DNA of 64,000 nt from Chthoniobacterales bacterium (GCA_014879535.1 JACSRX010000019.1:28871-92870); one strand, 5' to 3'; numbered from the stretch's first letter, positions 26,784 to 35,135 are shown. The notes: generated from the sequence alone by a model not told the origin. Made by a program: numbers and translations.

Positions 26784-27605
26784 ATGAACACCGCAATCGA
26801 ATGGTGCAACAGCAACCAAGGTATCCTCATGGTTCTGCTAACCTTCCTGTATGTCTTTGCCACGTTCATTCTTGTATATATGGCACATCGAGGGAATATC
26901 CTCACAGAGAAGAGTATCAGGGATCTTGCCAAGCTTGAGCAAGAGCGGCTACGGCCGCTAGTTGAGGTCCGGGTTGAGTTGGACTCTCCAGTGCTTGTTG
27001 TGCACGTGACCAACCAAGGCCAGACGCCAGCCTATGGCATTCGGATACAAACTCAACCGGTTATCCGATCACTTTGGGGTGGTAAGGGCTGCTATCCCGA
27101 GGCCAAGACAGAACGGGATATCGGCTTTATTGTCCACGGGCTTGCGTCATTGGGTGCGGGATGCACTGTGTCCGCGGTCCTCGGGACGTTCCCAAGAGTC
27201 GAGGAGGTCTGCCCGGACTTGCGTTTTTCCGGCACTGTTGCCTTCCGAAGTGCGACAGGAACCGAGCATTGCTCGCCTGTGGATATCGACCTTCGCTACT
27301 TGAAAGCCACGCGTAGGATTAGCCGTAAATCCATACACGACGTGGCCAATCAGCTTGAGCAGATTAGCAGGGAATTGGGGCATCTGGGGAGCGGGTTTCG
27401 TAAGCCCCATGTGATCATACAAAGTATTGCAGACAAAAGAGCGGAGGACGAGGCTGCCATGAGCGAAGCTCTTGAGCGGCTCGAGCAGACAGCAATAGAT
27501 CAAGAAACCCAGAAAGACGGAGGAGTCAGCCCGCCTGATCTTGGCACTTCCGGCGTTTCGGACTCGGAGCATCCTCGGAAACCAGAGTCAGGCGCTGATT
27601 CCTGA
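26784..27605 (+). CDS. Unrecognised membrane-anchored protein with a beta-sandwich-like domain
   Basis: 273 residues. One N-terminal membrane helix (about 13-33, GILMVLLTFLYVFATFILVY) is followed by a charged linker (ILTEKSIRDLAKLEQERLRP) and a domain that looks like an immunoglobulin-type sandwich (VEVRVELDSPVLVVHVTNQG, TPAYGIRIQTQPVI). The C-terminal 80 residues are helical, then disordered and acidic. The NxGxTPAYGI-like pattern occurs in many small inner-membrane proteins of unknown role. It is AT-rich like its neighbours and 101 bp after the previous gene. The domain probably faces the cytoplasm because the linker is not preceded by a cleavable signal, but the topology is uncertain. Confidence 0.55.
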   Translation: MNTAIEWCNSNQGILMVLLTFLYVFATFILVYMAHRGNILTEKSIRDLAKLEQERLRPLVEVRVELDSPVLVVHVTNQGQTPAYGIRIQTQPVIRSLWGGKGCYPEAKTERDIGFIVHGLASLGAGCTVSAVLGTFPRVEEVCPDLRFSGTVAFRSATGTEHCSPVDIDLRYLKATRRISRKSIHDVANQLEQISRELGHLGSGFRKPHVIIQSIADKRAEDEAAMSEALERLEQTAIDQETQKDGGVSPPDLGTSGVSDSEHPRKPESGADS

Positions 27606-27632
27606 CCTCGGACTGGCAGTAGGACGCTCGAG

Positions 27633-28442
27633 ATGACTTTTCGCATCCAACAAATTGTTGACTACGGCACAGCCCATCCAGCCGTTGCTCGTCTCACTGT
27701 GCAGATGGCCGAGTTGATGAGGTTTTATTCTGTTGCTAGCTCAGTCCAAGATAGCGTTTATCGCACGATTTGCTCGGAGGTTCTTCCGAGACTCATGACC
27801 TGCTATCGGACGCATGAGCGAATTTCTTCAGATGTCGAGAAGGTGAAGGAGCAAATCAGATCACGGGGTTTAGATGCACAAGCGAACGGTAGAGCCTACA
27901 CCATTCCGAGTGTATGCAATCTAAAGGCAGACTCAGAATCCTACTTGTATCACGCTAAATCAGCGCTGAGAGACTTTACGATCGTCTTCAACACTTTGTT
28001 CAACACCACCTTTAGCAGGCAAGCAAGATACGGAGAGATCGTGAGCTGGGCGAAGGGCAAGTTCGGAGACGATAGCCCGCTCGCGTTAATGCTTGATAAT
28101 GACTTCCGCGGTTGGATAAGTCCTCTTGTGCGCATGCGCAATGCTGTGGAACATCCTGGCGGTCATTCTGGAACTCTTCACATTCACGACTTTAGGGCGG
28201 TGGAGTCTGATGGTGTCATTATCCTCTCGGAGCCAACGTGGCACTTGAATGAAGATACACCAGCTCCGCTAGCCAGTGGAATGCAAGTCTTCAACTCAAA
28301 TATGCTTACATTCTTTGAAGAATCGCTGCTTCTCTGTTTAGAGACGTTCCCGAAACCGCCATTTATTCGATTAATCGAGATTCCTGAGCATGAGCGCCGC
28401 CCTGAATGCCCTTGTCGCTTCGAGATGGGTTTACAACCCTAA
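27633..28442 (+). CDS. Unrecognised protein with HEPN-like R-x4-H motif
   Basis: 269 residues, cytosolic and mostly helical by composition. Near residue 170 it has RMRNAVEHPGG, which matches the R-N-x3-H catalytic pattern of HEPN ribonucleases. The helices before it (SPLALMLDNDFRGWISPLV) fit the HEPN layout. I cannot assign it to a named HEPN family. A basic C-terminal tail with cysteines (PECPCRFEMG) is also present. It is the last of three AT-rich genes after the restriction-modification enzyme. HEPN proteins often act in toxin-antitoxin, abortive-infection or CRISPR-linked systems, and here a partner antitoxin is not obvious. Confidence 0.55.
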   Translation: MTFRIQQIVDYGTAHPAVARLTVQMAELMRFYSVASSVQDSVYRTICSEVLPRLMTCYRTHERISSDVEKVKEQIRSRGLDAQANGRAYTIPSVCNLKADSESYLYHAKSALRDFTIVFNTLFNTTFSRQARYGEIVSWAKGKFGDDSPLALMLDNDFRGWISPLVRMRNAVEHPGGHSGTLHIHDFRAVESDGVIILSEPTWHLNEDTPAPLASGMQVFNSNMLTFFEESLLLCLETFPKPPFIRLIEIPEHERRPECPCRFEMGLQP

Positions 28443-28498
28443 GGAGTATCCTACGCCATGCTGACGCTTTCCAGCCGATCAGAAGCCTCTGGGGGGCC

Positions 28499-28540
28499 AA
28501 AGGGGTCGGTCATGGTTTATTGCACTCGGGGTGCGAGGCA
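28499..28540 (+). repeat. 42-bp direct repeat, left copy
   Basis: AAAGGGGTCGGTCATGG followed by TTTATTGCACTCGGGGTGC and GAGGCA. It matches 29204-29245 in the same orientation at 37 of 42 positions. The copies are 705 bp apart and flank the segment that carries two small membrane-protein genes. The left copy contains a short dyad (GCAC-TCGGG-GTGC). Confidence 0.75.
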
Positions 28541-28615
28541 GGGTGTGGAAGGGGGGTGCTCACCGTCCCTGCCTTTTCGTTTGACCATCCGCCGGGCGGG
28601 AACCACGGTTCCGGC

Positions 28616-28813
28616 ATGGGGCAGAACTCCATTCCGCCGATCATAAACCTGATCATTCCGGGATCATGGCAACTCACGAACGGCCATATACGCCGGGGGT
28701 TTGCATGGATGGTCGCCATCATTTTGACCGCCCCCTTTGTCCTCCCCTGCATCGTCCTGTGGTTCGTCTGCTTGTCCGAGGCTTTCTCACTTGAGCGCAG
28801 AAGCCGTATTTGA
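28616..28813 (+). CDS. Small membrane protein (65 residues, TM2-like hairpin)
   Basis: 65 residues starting at ATG 28616. The sequence NLIIPGSWQLTNGHIRRGFAW, a glycine-rich turn, is followed by a helix (MVAIILTAPFVLPCIVLWFV) and a charged tail. The I-P-G-x-x-Q-L-x-x-G-x-x-x-x-G-x-x-W pattern resembles small TM2/DUF6677-like membrane proteins. It lies just after the AT-rich block and within the interval bounded by the 42-bp repeats. A longer in-frame start at 28406 would run across the end of the previous gene and the repeat, so it is less likely. Function unknown. Confidence 0.5.
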   Translation: MGQNSIPPIINLIIPGSWQLTNGHIRRGFAWMVAIILTAPFVLPCIVLWFVCLSEAFSLERRSRI

Positions 28814-28907
28814 TCGCGGCGCGGACGTAGAAAAGAAGGAGGTTTCGGCCTTGAATTCACGAGCGCCACAAGAAAGCGCCGCTCCGCGTAGCTACGGCCC
28901 AAGTATC

Positions 28908-28941
28908 ACCCCGCCTCGGTCCTGCACCTTGGCGGGGTTTT
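28908..28941 (+). terminator. Rho-independent terminator-like hairpin
   Basis: An 8-bp perfect stem (ACCCCGCC at 28908-28915 with GGCGGGGT at 28931-28938) encloses a 15-base loop and is followed by a short T run (28938-28941). It lies 95 bp after the 65-residue membrane-protein gene on the plus strand. The T run is short, so efficiency is doubtful. Confidence 0.5.
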
Positions 28942-28954
28942 GCTGCATCCTGGC

Positions 28955-29107
28955 TCAGCCTCTCGACTGGATGGCGTGCCAGTCCACCGGGGACATACCC
29001 ATGGCGTAGGCAATGGCATAGAGCCCCGCTATCCCCACCGCGAAGATCAACGGAGCCAAGAGGATCACCACCGGCAAAGCGAAAAGCCCCAGAAGAATTC
29101 CTTTCAC
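28955..29107 (-). CDS. Tiny membrane protein (50 residues)
   Basis: A 50-codon ORF on the minus strand from GTG at 29107 to TGA at 28955-28957, bounded upstream in frame by TAA. The translation starts VKGILLGLFALPVVILLAPL and continues as a long hydrophobic stretch with small residues (FAVGIAGLYAIAYAMG), ending in a polar tail (SPVDWHAIQSRG). That pattern of one or two helices and a short tail is hard to get by chance in GC-rich DNA. No clear ribosome-binding site is visible. Function unknown. Confidence 0.45.
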   Translation of the reverse strand: MKGILLGLFALPVVILLAPLIFAVGIAGLYAIAYAMGMSPVDWHAIQSRG

Positions 29108-29203
29108 ACCGTCAGCTTACCGGGGCCTGCCCATCGGTCAAATTCCGAAACCGGTGGCTGTATCTTGCCGGAATCGCCACTCCCCGGAGTCGGACCGTAT
29201 TTT

Positions 29204-29245
29204 AAAGGGGGCGGTCATGGTTTATAGCTCTCGGGATGCGAGGCG
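29204..29245 (+). repeat. 42-bp direct repeat, right copy
   Basis: AAAGGGGGCGGTCATGG followed by TTTATAGCTCTCGGGATGC and GAGGCG. It is the same-orientation partner of 28499-28540, with five mismatches in 42 positions. It lies 68 bp before the antitoxin start. Confidence 0.75.
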
Positions 29246-29312
29246 AAAGAGAGCGGTCGTTCGGGTGGGCGCATGTATTGAACCCAACGGCAAAGACGCG
29301 TAGGATTCCAAC

Positions 29313-29489
29313 ATGTCCACTGTGACCGAGATCGAGGAGGCTGCCGCCAAGCTCCCGCCTGCGGATTTGGCGCGGCTTTTGGAGGATTTGCGAGACCTGC
29401 AGATTGCACGCACCGCCTTGGCTGAGGTCGTCTCGGGAGAGGAGACGACCGTTTCACTGGACAGACTGGAGTCGGAACTGAACGCGTGA
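29313..29489 (+). CDS. Antitoxin of a RelE/ParE-type module
   Basis: 58 residues. MSTVTEIEEAAAKLPPADL and RLLEDLRDLQIAR, followed by an acidic C terminus (LDRLESELNA), is the layout of small antitoxins of the RHH/addiction-module type that precede RelE/ParE toxins. It would bind and neutralise the downstream toxin and probably repress the shared promoter. The stop overlaps the toxin start as GTGA (29486-29489), ensuring coupled translation. No separate DNA-binding domain can be identified beyond the short N-terminal helix, so it may be a minimal antitoxin. Confidence 0.72.
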   Translation: MSTVTEIEEAAAKLPPADLARLLEDLRDLQIARTALAEVVSGEETTVSLDRLESELNA

Positions 29490-29746
29490 CTTACCGCGTC
29501 GAAGTCGTTCGCAAGGCGGCCAAGTTCTTGGCGTCCCTCCGCGACACGGCTCTCCGGCGACGCTTGCTTGAGGTGCTACGCGAACTCGAGACCTCACCAC
29601 GGCCGCCCGGTTGCGTGAAACTCACAGGCAGCTCCGATGTGTTCCGAATCCGGGTGGGTGACCATCGGATCGTTTACCAAGTTCAAGACAAGGTGCTCTT
29701 GGTGCTGGTCATCGACATAGGTCATCGCCGGGAGATTTACCGCTGA
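29486..29746 (+). CDS. RelE/ParE-family toxin
   Basis: 86 residues starting at GTG 29486, coupled to the antitoxin by GTGA. The fold motifs YRVEVVRKAAKFLASL (first helix), the basic helix LRRRLLEVLRELE, then VKLTGSSDVFRIRVGDHRIVYQV and the final strand VLLVLVIDIGHRREIYR are standard for RelE/StbE toxins. RelE members cut mRNA at the ribosome; ParE members inhibit gyrase. The R-x-x-x-G-x-x-R-I-V-Y pattern and terminal HRREIYR fit the RelE side better. It is cytosolic. Confidence 0.82.
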   Translation: MTYRVEVVRKAAKFLASLRDTALRRRLLEVLRELETSPRPPGCVKLTGSSDVFRIRVGDHRIVYQVQDKVLLVLVIDIGHRREIYR

Positions 29747-30246
29747 TCCAGCGAAGAGGCATCCTGCACAGACTCCCGTAAAACAGGCTGAACCCGTCCC
29801 CAGAAATGTTGGTTTTCAGGCCCATGAAGTAGCAGGGGCCGCAGGATTGCTCCCGCGGCCCCGCGCCCCTCGCCCGAAGGCTCGGGGGGGATATCCCTTG
29901 CCAATAGGGAGCATGAACAACGATTCAAGCCATTTTCCAGCCAATGGGGTCAGTCAACAAATCTCAATACAGTCCCAAGATTTTGCCATCCACAGACCAG
30001 AACGGCCACATGATTGCTGTTCTTATCCTCCGACCACCACCGCGCAGCAACTAGGACAACACATGATCGTTCCGCCCACTCCAACGCGACCGGAACAGCA
30101 GTGTTCCCCGGACGGCCCGGAGATCGGTCCCCAAATTTCGGAGGAGACGCGGGCGCGTTCGCTTGTGGTGATTTTGACTTTCATGCCCGGAGCCGACACA
30201 TTGCCCGCATGTTCGGCGTGATTTCCACGGGCGACACGGGCACGAC
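29747..30246. other. 500-bp gap without a supported gene
   Basis: Between the toxin and the efflux operon. It holds an 8-bp GC-rich hairpin (GGGGCCGC at 29835-29842 with GCGGCCCC at 29855-29862) with no T run after it. No open frame here has a recognisable product. The promoter of the efflux operon is expected near its right end, but I cannot place a convincing -35/-10 pair. Confidence 0.5.
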
Positions 30247-30273
30247 GTGGACGTGCTGAACCACAGCGACCCC

Positions 30274-31386
30274 ATGACTCACGGCTCCTTGCGATTCCTC
30301 ATTCTCCTCACCGCGGGACTTTGTTCCTGCGGGAGGCCCGACGCGCAGAAGTCCGCAGCCGCGCCGCCGGCCCCCGTGGAGGTCGCCGTCGCGGAGAAAC
30401 GCACGATGCCGGTGCAGATGAAATCCATCGGCGCCGTCGAACCGATCGCCAGCGTGCAGATCAAATCGAAGGTGCAGGGCGAGATCCTGAAGGTTCACTT
30501 TGCCGACGGGGCCTCGGTCAAGGCGGGCGACCTGCTTTTCAGCATCGACCCGCGGGCATTCGAAGCCGCCCTCAAACGTGCACAGGCCAACCTTGCCATG
30601 TCCCAGGCCACGGCGGACAACGCCTCCGAGCAGGCCGAGCGGTATGCCACGCTGATCAAGCGCGGCGCCGCCTCCAAGGAGCAGACCGCCCAGTTCCTCG
30701 CCACGGCCATTTCGCAGAAATCCGAATTGGCCGCCCGCCAGGCCGATGTGGACGAAGCGCAGCTGTCGCTCGACTGGACGCAGGTGCGCGCGCCGATTTC
30801 CGGGCGCGCAGGCGCCGCCCTGCTCAAGGCGGGGAACATCGTGCAGGCCAACGGGGAGAGCCTTGCGATCATCAACCAGATGCAGCCGATCTATGTGGCC
30901 TTCGCGCTGCCGGAGAATTCGCTGGACGAACTCCGCCAATGGCTGGACCACGGCCCTCCCGTCGTCACCGCCTACGCTCCCGACACCGGGCGGCTCCTCG
31001 ACACCGGCGAGCTCAGCTTCATCGACAATGCCGTGGACCGCGGTTCCGGCATGATCGCCTTCAAGGCCACGTTTCCCAACGCGGAGGAAAAGCTCTGGCC
31101 CGGGCTGTTCGTGGACGTGACGGTGAAGCTCACGGAAGAGCCCGATGTGACCGTCATTCCTGCCGTCGCCATCATGGAGGGCCAGCAGGGCTCCCAAGTC
31201 TTCGTCGTCGAGGGGGACACGGCCATCCTCCGCAAAATCGAGGTCGAGCGCACCGTGGACGGGTTGGCCATCATCGCGGGCGGCCTCCAACCCGGGGAAA
31301 CGGTCATCACCACGGGGCAGCTGCGGGTCAGCGCGGACGGAAAAGTCATCGTCAAGAACAGCGAGGCGTCACCACCCGCGCCATGA
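30274..31386 (+). CDS. RND efflux periplasmic adaptor (HlyD/AcrA-type) lipoprotein
   Basis: 370 residues. A lipoprotein signal (MTHGSLRFLILLTAGLCSCG, lipobox with the acylated cysteine in LCSC) anchors it to a membrane. The lipoyl half-motifs (GAVEPIASVQIKSKVQGEIL and WTQVRAPISGRAG) flank a coiled-coil hairpin (about 95-160), followed by a beta-barrel domain (MQPIYVAFALPENSLDEL). It would connect the RND pump to an outer-membrane channel. The stop overlaps the pump start by ATGA. The GTG at 30247 would add nine residues and is unlikely because it displaces the signal. The substrate class is probably drugs or hydrophobic compounds. Confidence 0.9.
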   Translation: MTHGSLRFLILLTAGLCSCGRPDAQKSAAAPPAPVEVAVAEKRTMPVQMKSIGAVEPIASVQIKSKVQGEILKVHFADGASVKAGDLLFSIDPRAFEAALKRAQANLAMSQATADNASEQAERYATLIKRGAASKEQTAQFLATAISQKSELAARQADVDEAQLSLDWTQVRAPISGRAGAALLKAGNIVQANGESLAIINQMQPIYVAFALPENSLDELRQWLDHGPPVVTAYAPDTGRLLDTGELSFIDNAVDRGSGMIAFKATFPNAEEKLWPGLFVDVTVKLTEEPDVTVIPAVAIMEGQQGSQVFVVEGDTAILRKIEVERTVDGLAIIAGGLQPGETVITTGQLRVSADGKVIVKNSEASPPAP

Positions 31387-34300
31387 GCCTGACCGATCCC
31401 TTCGTCCGGCGCCCCATCATGACGACCCTCGTCATGGTGAGCATCCTCGGCTGCGGGTTGTTCGCCTACATCCACCTGCCGGTCAGCGATCTTCCGGACG
31501 TCGATTTCCCCACGATCAACGTCTCCGCGAGCCTCCCCGGCGCCAGTTCCGAGACGATGGCCTCCTCCGTCGCCCTGCCGCTGGAAAAGAAATTCTCCAC
31601 CATCGCCGGGATCGAGTCGATGACGTCCACCAGCTCGCTCGGCTCCTCCAGCATCACGATCCAGTTCAATCTTTCGCGCGACATCGACGCCGCCGCGCAG
31701 GACGTGCAGGCCGCCATTTCCCAAGCCCAGCGCGATCTGCCGGTGGACATGCCCTCGCCGCCCTCCTTCCGCAAGGTCAATCCCGCCGAGCAGCCGATCC
31801 TTCTTCTTGCCGCCCACTCGGACACGCTGGCCTACAGCCAGGTGAACGAATACGCCGACACGCTCATCGCGCAGAGGCTCTCCACCGTGCTCGGCGTGGC
31901 GCAGGTCGATCTCTTCGGATCCCAGAAATACGCCGTCCGGGTGAAGATCGATCCTCGCGAACTCGCAGCCCGCGGCATCGGCATCGACGAGGTGGAGTCC
32001 GCCATCCGCGAGGCCAACTCGAATGCCGCCACCGGCGAGCTGGATACCGGCGCCAAGTCCCGGACCATCAAGGCAACCGGCCAGCTTGAGGACGCTGCCG
32101 CCTTCCGCGAACTCATCGTCAGCTACCGCAATGGCTTCCCGGTCCGCCTGCGGGAGATTGCCACCGTCATCGATGGCGTCGAGGACGAGAAGAATCTCGG
32201 CTGGTATAACCTCACTCGCGGCGTGGTCCTGGCCATCCAGCGCCAACCGGGGGCGAACACGGTGGACGTGATCGACCGCATTCTGGAACTGCTCCCGGCC
32301 TATCAGGCCCAGCTCCCGGGCGGAATCAAGCTCGACATCCTCTACGACCGGTCCGCCTCGATCCGGGAATCCCTGCACGACGTCAAATTCACCCTGGGCC
32401 TTGCCATCGCCCTCGTCATCCTCGTCATCTTCATCTTCCTCCGCAACGTCCGCGCGACGCTCATTCCCAGCGCCGCAATCCCCCTGTCCATCATCGGCAC
32501 GTTCGGCGTCATGTATCTTCTGGGATTCAGCGTGAACAATTTCTCGCTCATGGCCCTGATCCTCGCCGTGGGGTTCGTGGTCGATGACGCCATCGTCGTC
32601 CTGGAGAACATCATCCGCCACATCGAGAAGGGGGAAACGCCCATGCAGGCCGCGATCAAGGGCGGCCGCGAGATCGGCTTCACCATCCTGTCGATGACCC
32701 TGTCGCTCGCCGCGGTGTTCATCCCGGTCCTGTTCATGGGCGGGATCCTCGGACGCCTGCTCAACGAATTTGCCGTGACCATCGCCGTGGCCATTCTCAT
32801 CTCGGGATTCATCTCATTGTCCCTCACCCCGATGCTCAGCAGCCGCTTCCTCAGGCAGGCCCACAGCGCGAGCAACAACATTGTCTTCCGGTGGTCGGAA
32901 GCCATCTTCGCGGGTTTCCTGTCAGCGTATGAAAGGACGCTCCGTGTCGCCATCAGGCACCATGTTCTCGTTTCCCTTGCCGCGGTGGCCATGGCCGCCG
33001 CCACCGCGTGGCTCTTCATCATCGTGCCCAAGGGGTTTCTTCCCAACGAGGACGCCAACCGCATCATTGTCAGCACCGAGGCTGAGCAGGGCGTCGCCTT
33101 CGAGAAACTCGTCGAACTCCAGCAGCAGGCTGCGGAAATCGTCTCCCGCAACCCCAATGTCGAGGGATTCGTCTCGCGCATCGGCGGGGGGCAGGGTGCG
33201 CGCCTGGGCAACACCGGACGCCTGATCATAACGCTCAAGCCTCGCAGTGAGCGCTCCCCGATCGACGAAGTCGTCCGCGAACTGCGGCGTGATCTCAGCG
33301 GCATCCCGGGCCTCAAGGTCTTCCCGCAGAATCCCCCCACCATCCGCATCGGCGGCATGCTCACCAAGAGCCTCTACCAGTTCACCCTGTTCGGTCCGAA
33401 CCTCGACCAGCTCTACGAGGCCGCGGGAACGATGGAGGAGGCGATGCGCGGCGTTCCCGGGCTGATCGATGTCACCTCGGATCTCCAGGTCACCAATCCC
33501 GAGGTTCTGGTCGATATCAACCGCGACAAGGCCTCCGCCCTCGGCGTGAGCGCCGCCCAGATCGAACGGGCGCTCGGAGCCGCCTACTCGACGCGCCAGA
33601 TCTCCACCATCTACACCCCGAACAACCAATACCGCATCATCATCGAGGCCAGCGACAACTTCAAACGCGAGGCCGCCGACCTTTCCCGCCTCTACGTCCG
33701 CTCCTCGACCACCGGCCGCCTCATCGCGCTCGACGCCATCGCGAAGTTCAAGACCCAGACCGGCCCCCTCACCGTCCAGCACCTCGGTCAACTTCCCGCC
33801 GTCACCCTCTCCTTCGATCTCGCCCCCGGCTATTCGTTGAGCGATGTCGTGCCGGTCATCCAGCGCCTCGCCGACTCCCAGGTGGGCGAAGGCATCAGCT
33901 CCCAATTCCAAGGCACTGCCCAGGCCTTCCAAGCCTCCCTCAACAACCTCGGCCTCCTTCTCATCATGGCCATCCTCGTCATCTACATCATCCTCGGCAT
34001 CCTCTACGAGAGCTTCACCCACCCGCTCACCATCCTGTCCGGTCTGCCTTCGGCCGGATTCGGCGCCCTGCTGACCCTTCTCCTCTTCGGGAAAGAACTC
34101 AACGTTTACGGCTTCGTCGGACTCCTCATGCTCATCGGCATCGTGAAGAAGAACGCCATCATGATGATCGACTTCGCTCTCGACGCCCAACGCCGGCACA
34201 ATGTGCCGCCATCCCGCGCGATTTTCGATGCATGCCTCATCCGGTTCCGGCCGATCATGATGACCACCATGGCGGCGATGATGGGCACGCTTCCCATCGC

Positions 34301-34499
34301 CTTGGGTTTCGGCGCCGGTGGCGACGTGCGGCAACCCCTCGGACTCGCCGTGGTCGGCGGCCTCATCATCTCGCAGATCGTCACCCTCTACATCACGCCC
34401 ATCATCTACCTCTACTTCGAGCGGATCGAGGGACTCTTCCGCAAGGACCGCGTGCTTCCCAAACCCGCCCACGGCGCGTCCCTTCCGGCCGCCGGCTGA
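31383..34499 (+). CDS. RND efflux permease, HAE1/AcrB type
   Basis: 1038 residues, close to the family norm. TM1 is at about residues 13-33 and the central TM cluster includes NFSLMALILAVGFVVDDAIVVLEN, with the two adjacent aspartates needed for proton relay. The large periplasmic loops follow each half, and the last cluster includes LNVYGFVGLLMLIGIVKKNAIMMIDF. It is a proton-driven antiporter with 12 membrane helices, working as a trimer with the preceding adaptor. No TolC-type outer membrane gene follows, so the channel must be encoded elsewhere. It is translationally coupled to the adaptor by ATGA. Confidence 0.93.
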   Translation: MSLTDPFVRRPIMTTLVMVSILGCGLFAYIHLPVSDLPDVDFPTINVSASLPGASSETMASSVALPLEKKFSTIAGIESMTSTSSLGSSSITIQFNLSRDIDAAAQDVQAAISQAQRDLPVDMPSPPSFRKVNPAEQPILLLAAHSDTLAYSQVNEYADTLIAQRLSTVLGVAQVDLFGSQKYAVRVKIDPRELAARGIGIDEVESAIREANSNAATGELDTGAKSRTIKATGQLEDAAAFRELIVSYRNGFPVRLREIATVIDGVEDEKNLGWYNLTRGVVLAIQRQPGANTVDVIDRILELLPAYQAQLPGGIKLDILYDRSASIRESLHDVKFTLGLAIALVILVIFIFLRNVRATLIPSAAIPLSIIGTFGVMYLLGFSVNNFSLMALILAVGFVVDDAIVVLENIIRHIEKGETPMQAAIKGGREIGFTILSMTLSLAAVFIPVLFMGGILGRLLNEFAVTIAVAILISGFISLSLTPMLSSRFLRQAHSASNNIVFRWSEAIFAGFLSAYERTLRVAIRHHVLVSLAAVAMAAATAWLFIIVPKGFLPNEDANRIIVSTEAEQGVAFEKLVELQQQAAEIVSRNPNVEGFVSRIGGGQGARLGNTGRLIITLKPRSERSPIDEVVRELRRDLSGIPGLKVFPQNPPTIRIGGMLTKSLYQFTLFGPNLDQLYEAAGTMEEAMRGVPGLIDVTSDLQVTNPEVLVDINRDKASALGVSAAQIERALGAAYSTRQISTIYTPNNQYRIIIEASDNFKREAADLSRLYVRSSTTGRLIALDAIAKFKTQTGPLTVQHLGQLPAVTLSFDLAPGYSLSDVVPVIQRLADSQVGEGISSQFQGTAQAFQASLNNLGLLLIMAILVIYIILGILYESFTHPLTILSGLPSAGFGALLTLLLFGKELNVYGFVGLLMLIGIVKKNAIMMIDFALDAQRRHNVPPSRAIFDACLIRFRPIMMTTMAAMMGTLPIALGFGAGGDVRQPLGLAVVGGLIISQIVTLYITPIIYLYFERIEGLFRKDRVLPKPAHGASLPAAG

Positions 34500-34529
34500 G
34501 AGCCCGCGACGCCAACCCGCCCCTGTCCA

Positions 34530-35135
34530 TCATGGCACCGGTGCCCCGGCCGATTGCCAGGCCTTGATGGCCTCGACGGGGTGGAGAAGCATGATGATAT
34601 TGAGCGTGAGGTTGTCGCGGATCCAGAGAGCGCAGCCGATTTCCATGACGAGGACGGCCGTGACGGTCGCCCAGACCGGGAGGCGCCATGCGAGGAGGAA
34701 CCCGAGGGACATCATGAGCAGGTCGCTCGCGGAATTCAGGATGCTGTCGCCGCTGTAGCCGAGGGCCATCGTGGCTTCGCGGTAGCGATTGATGATGAGG
34801 GGGGAGTTTTCCAGAAGTTCCCAGCCCGCCTCGATGATCACGGCGATGAGGTAGCGGGCGGAAAGGGGAAGCCGGCGGGCGAAGAGCCAGAGGAGGCCGT
34901 AGAAGGCCATGCCGTGGATGATGTGGGAAAAGGCGTAGGCGTCGGCAACGCGCTGGGAACATTCGGGACCCCAGATGTTCGAAGTCCACCAGCCGAATGC
35001 GCCGTCAGGGCCGAGCGGGGAGCGCCCCATGGTCCACTCGATGAGGGCGAGCAGGGGAAAAATGGCGAAGGCGAGGACGAGCCAGAGGCGCCCGTGGTCT
35101 GCCGGTGCGGAAGGTTGCGGGTTGATGGCTCGCAA
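34530..35135 (-). CDS. DUF2585 membrane protein
   Basis: 201 residues, five or so membrane helices. The conserved parts are AYAFSHIIHGMAFYGLLWLF, AVIIEAGWELLENSPLIIN and YREATMALGYSGDSILNSASDL, which identify the DUF2585 (UPF0314) family of unknown function. The start is TTG at 35135, supported by GGAGAGG about 8-10 bases upstream; no ATG occurs before the first helix. It converges on the efflux pump gene with a 30-bp gap and lies divergent from nothing close. The role is unknown. Confidence 0.82.
   Translation of the reverse strand: MRAINPQPSAPADHGRLWLVLAFAIFPLLALIEWTMGRSPLGPDGAFGWWTSNIWGPECSQRVADAYAFSHIIHGMAFYGLLWLFARRLPLSARYLIAVIIEAGWELLENSPLIINRYREATMALGYSGDSILNSASDLLMMSLGFLLAWRLPVWATVTAVLVMEIGCALWIRDNLTLNIIMLLHPVEAIKAWQSAGAPVP

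Noticed and set aside
28458..28646. 62-codon plus-strand frame across the left 42-bp repeat
   Set aside because: It spans the repeat and has no membrane or family pattern; the 65-codon gene in another frame is better supported.
29835..29862. 8-bp GC-rich hairpin as a terminator
   Set aside because: No T run follows on either strand; it may be part of a dispersed repeat.
29847..30221. 124-codon plus-strand frame before the efflux operon
   Set aside because: No recognisable domain and poor start context; other frames in the same gap are open to similar lengths.
30972..32621. 549-codon open frame on the minus strand
   Set aside because: Opposite the RND adaptor and permease; the translation is acidic low-complexity without motifs.
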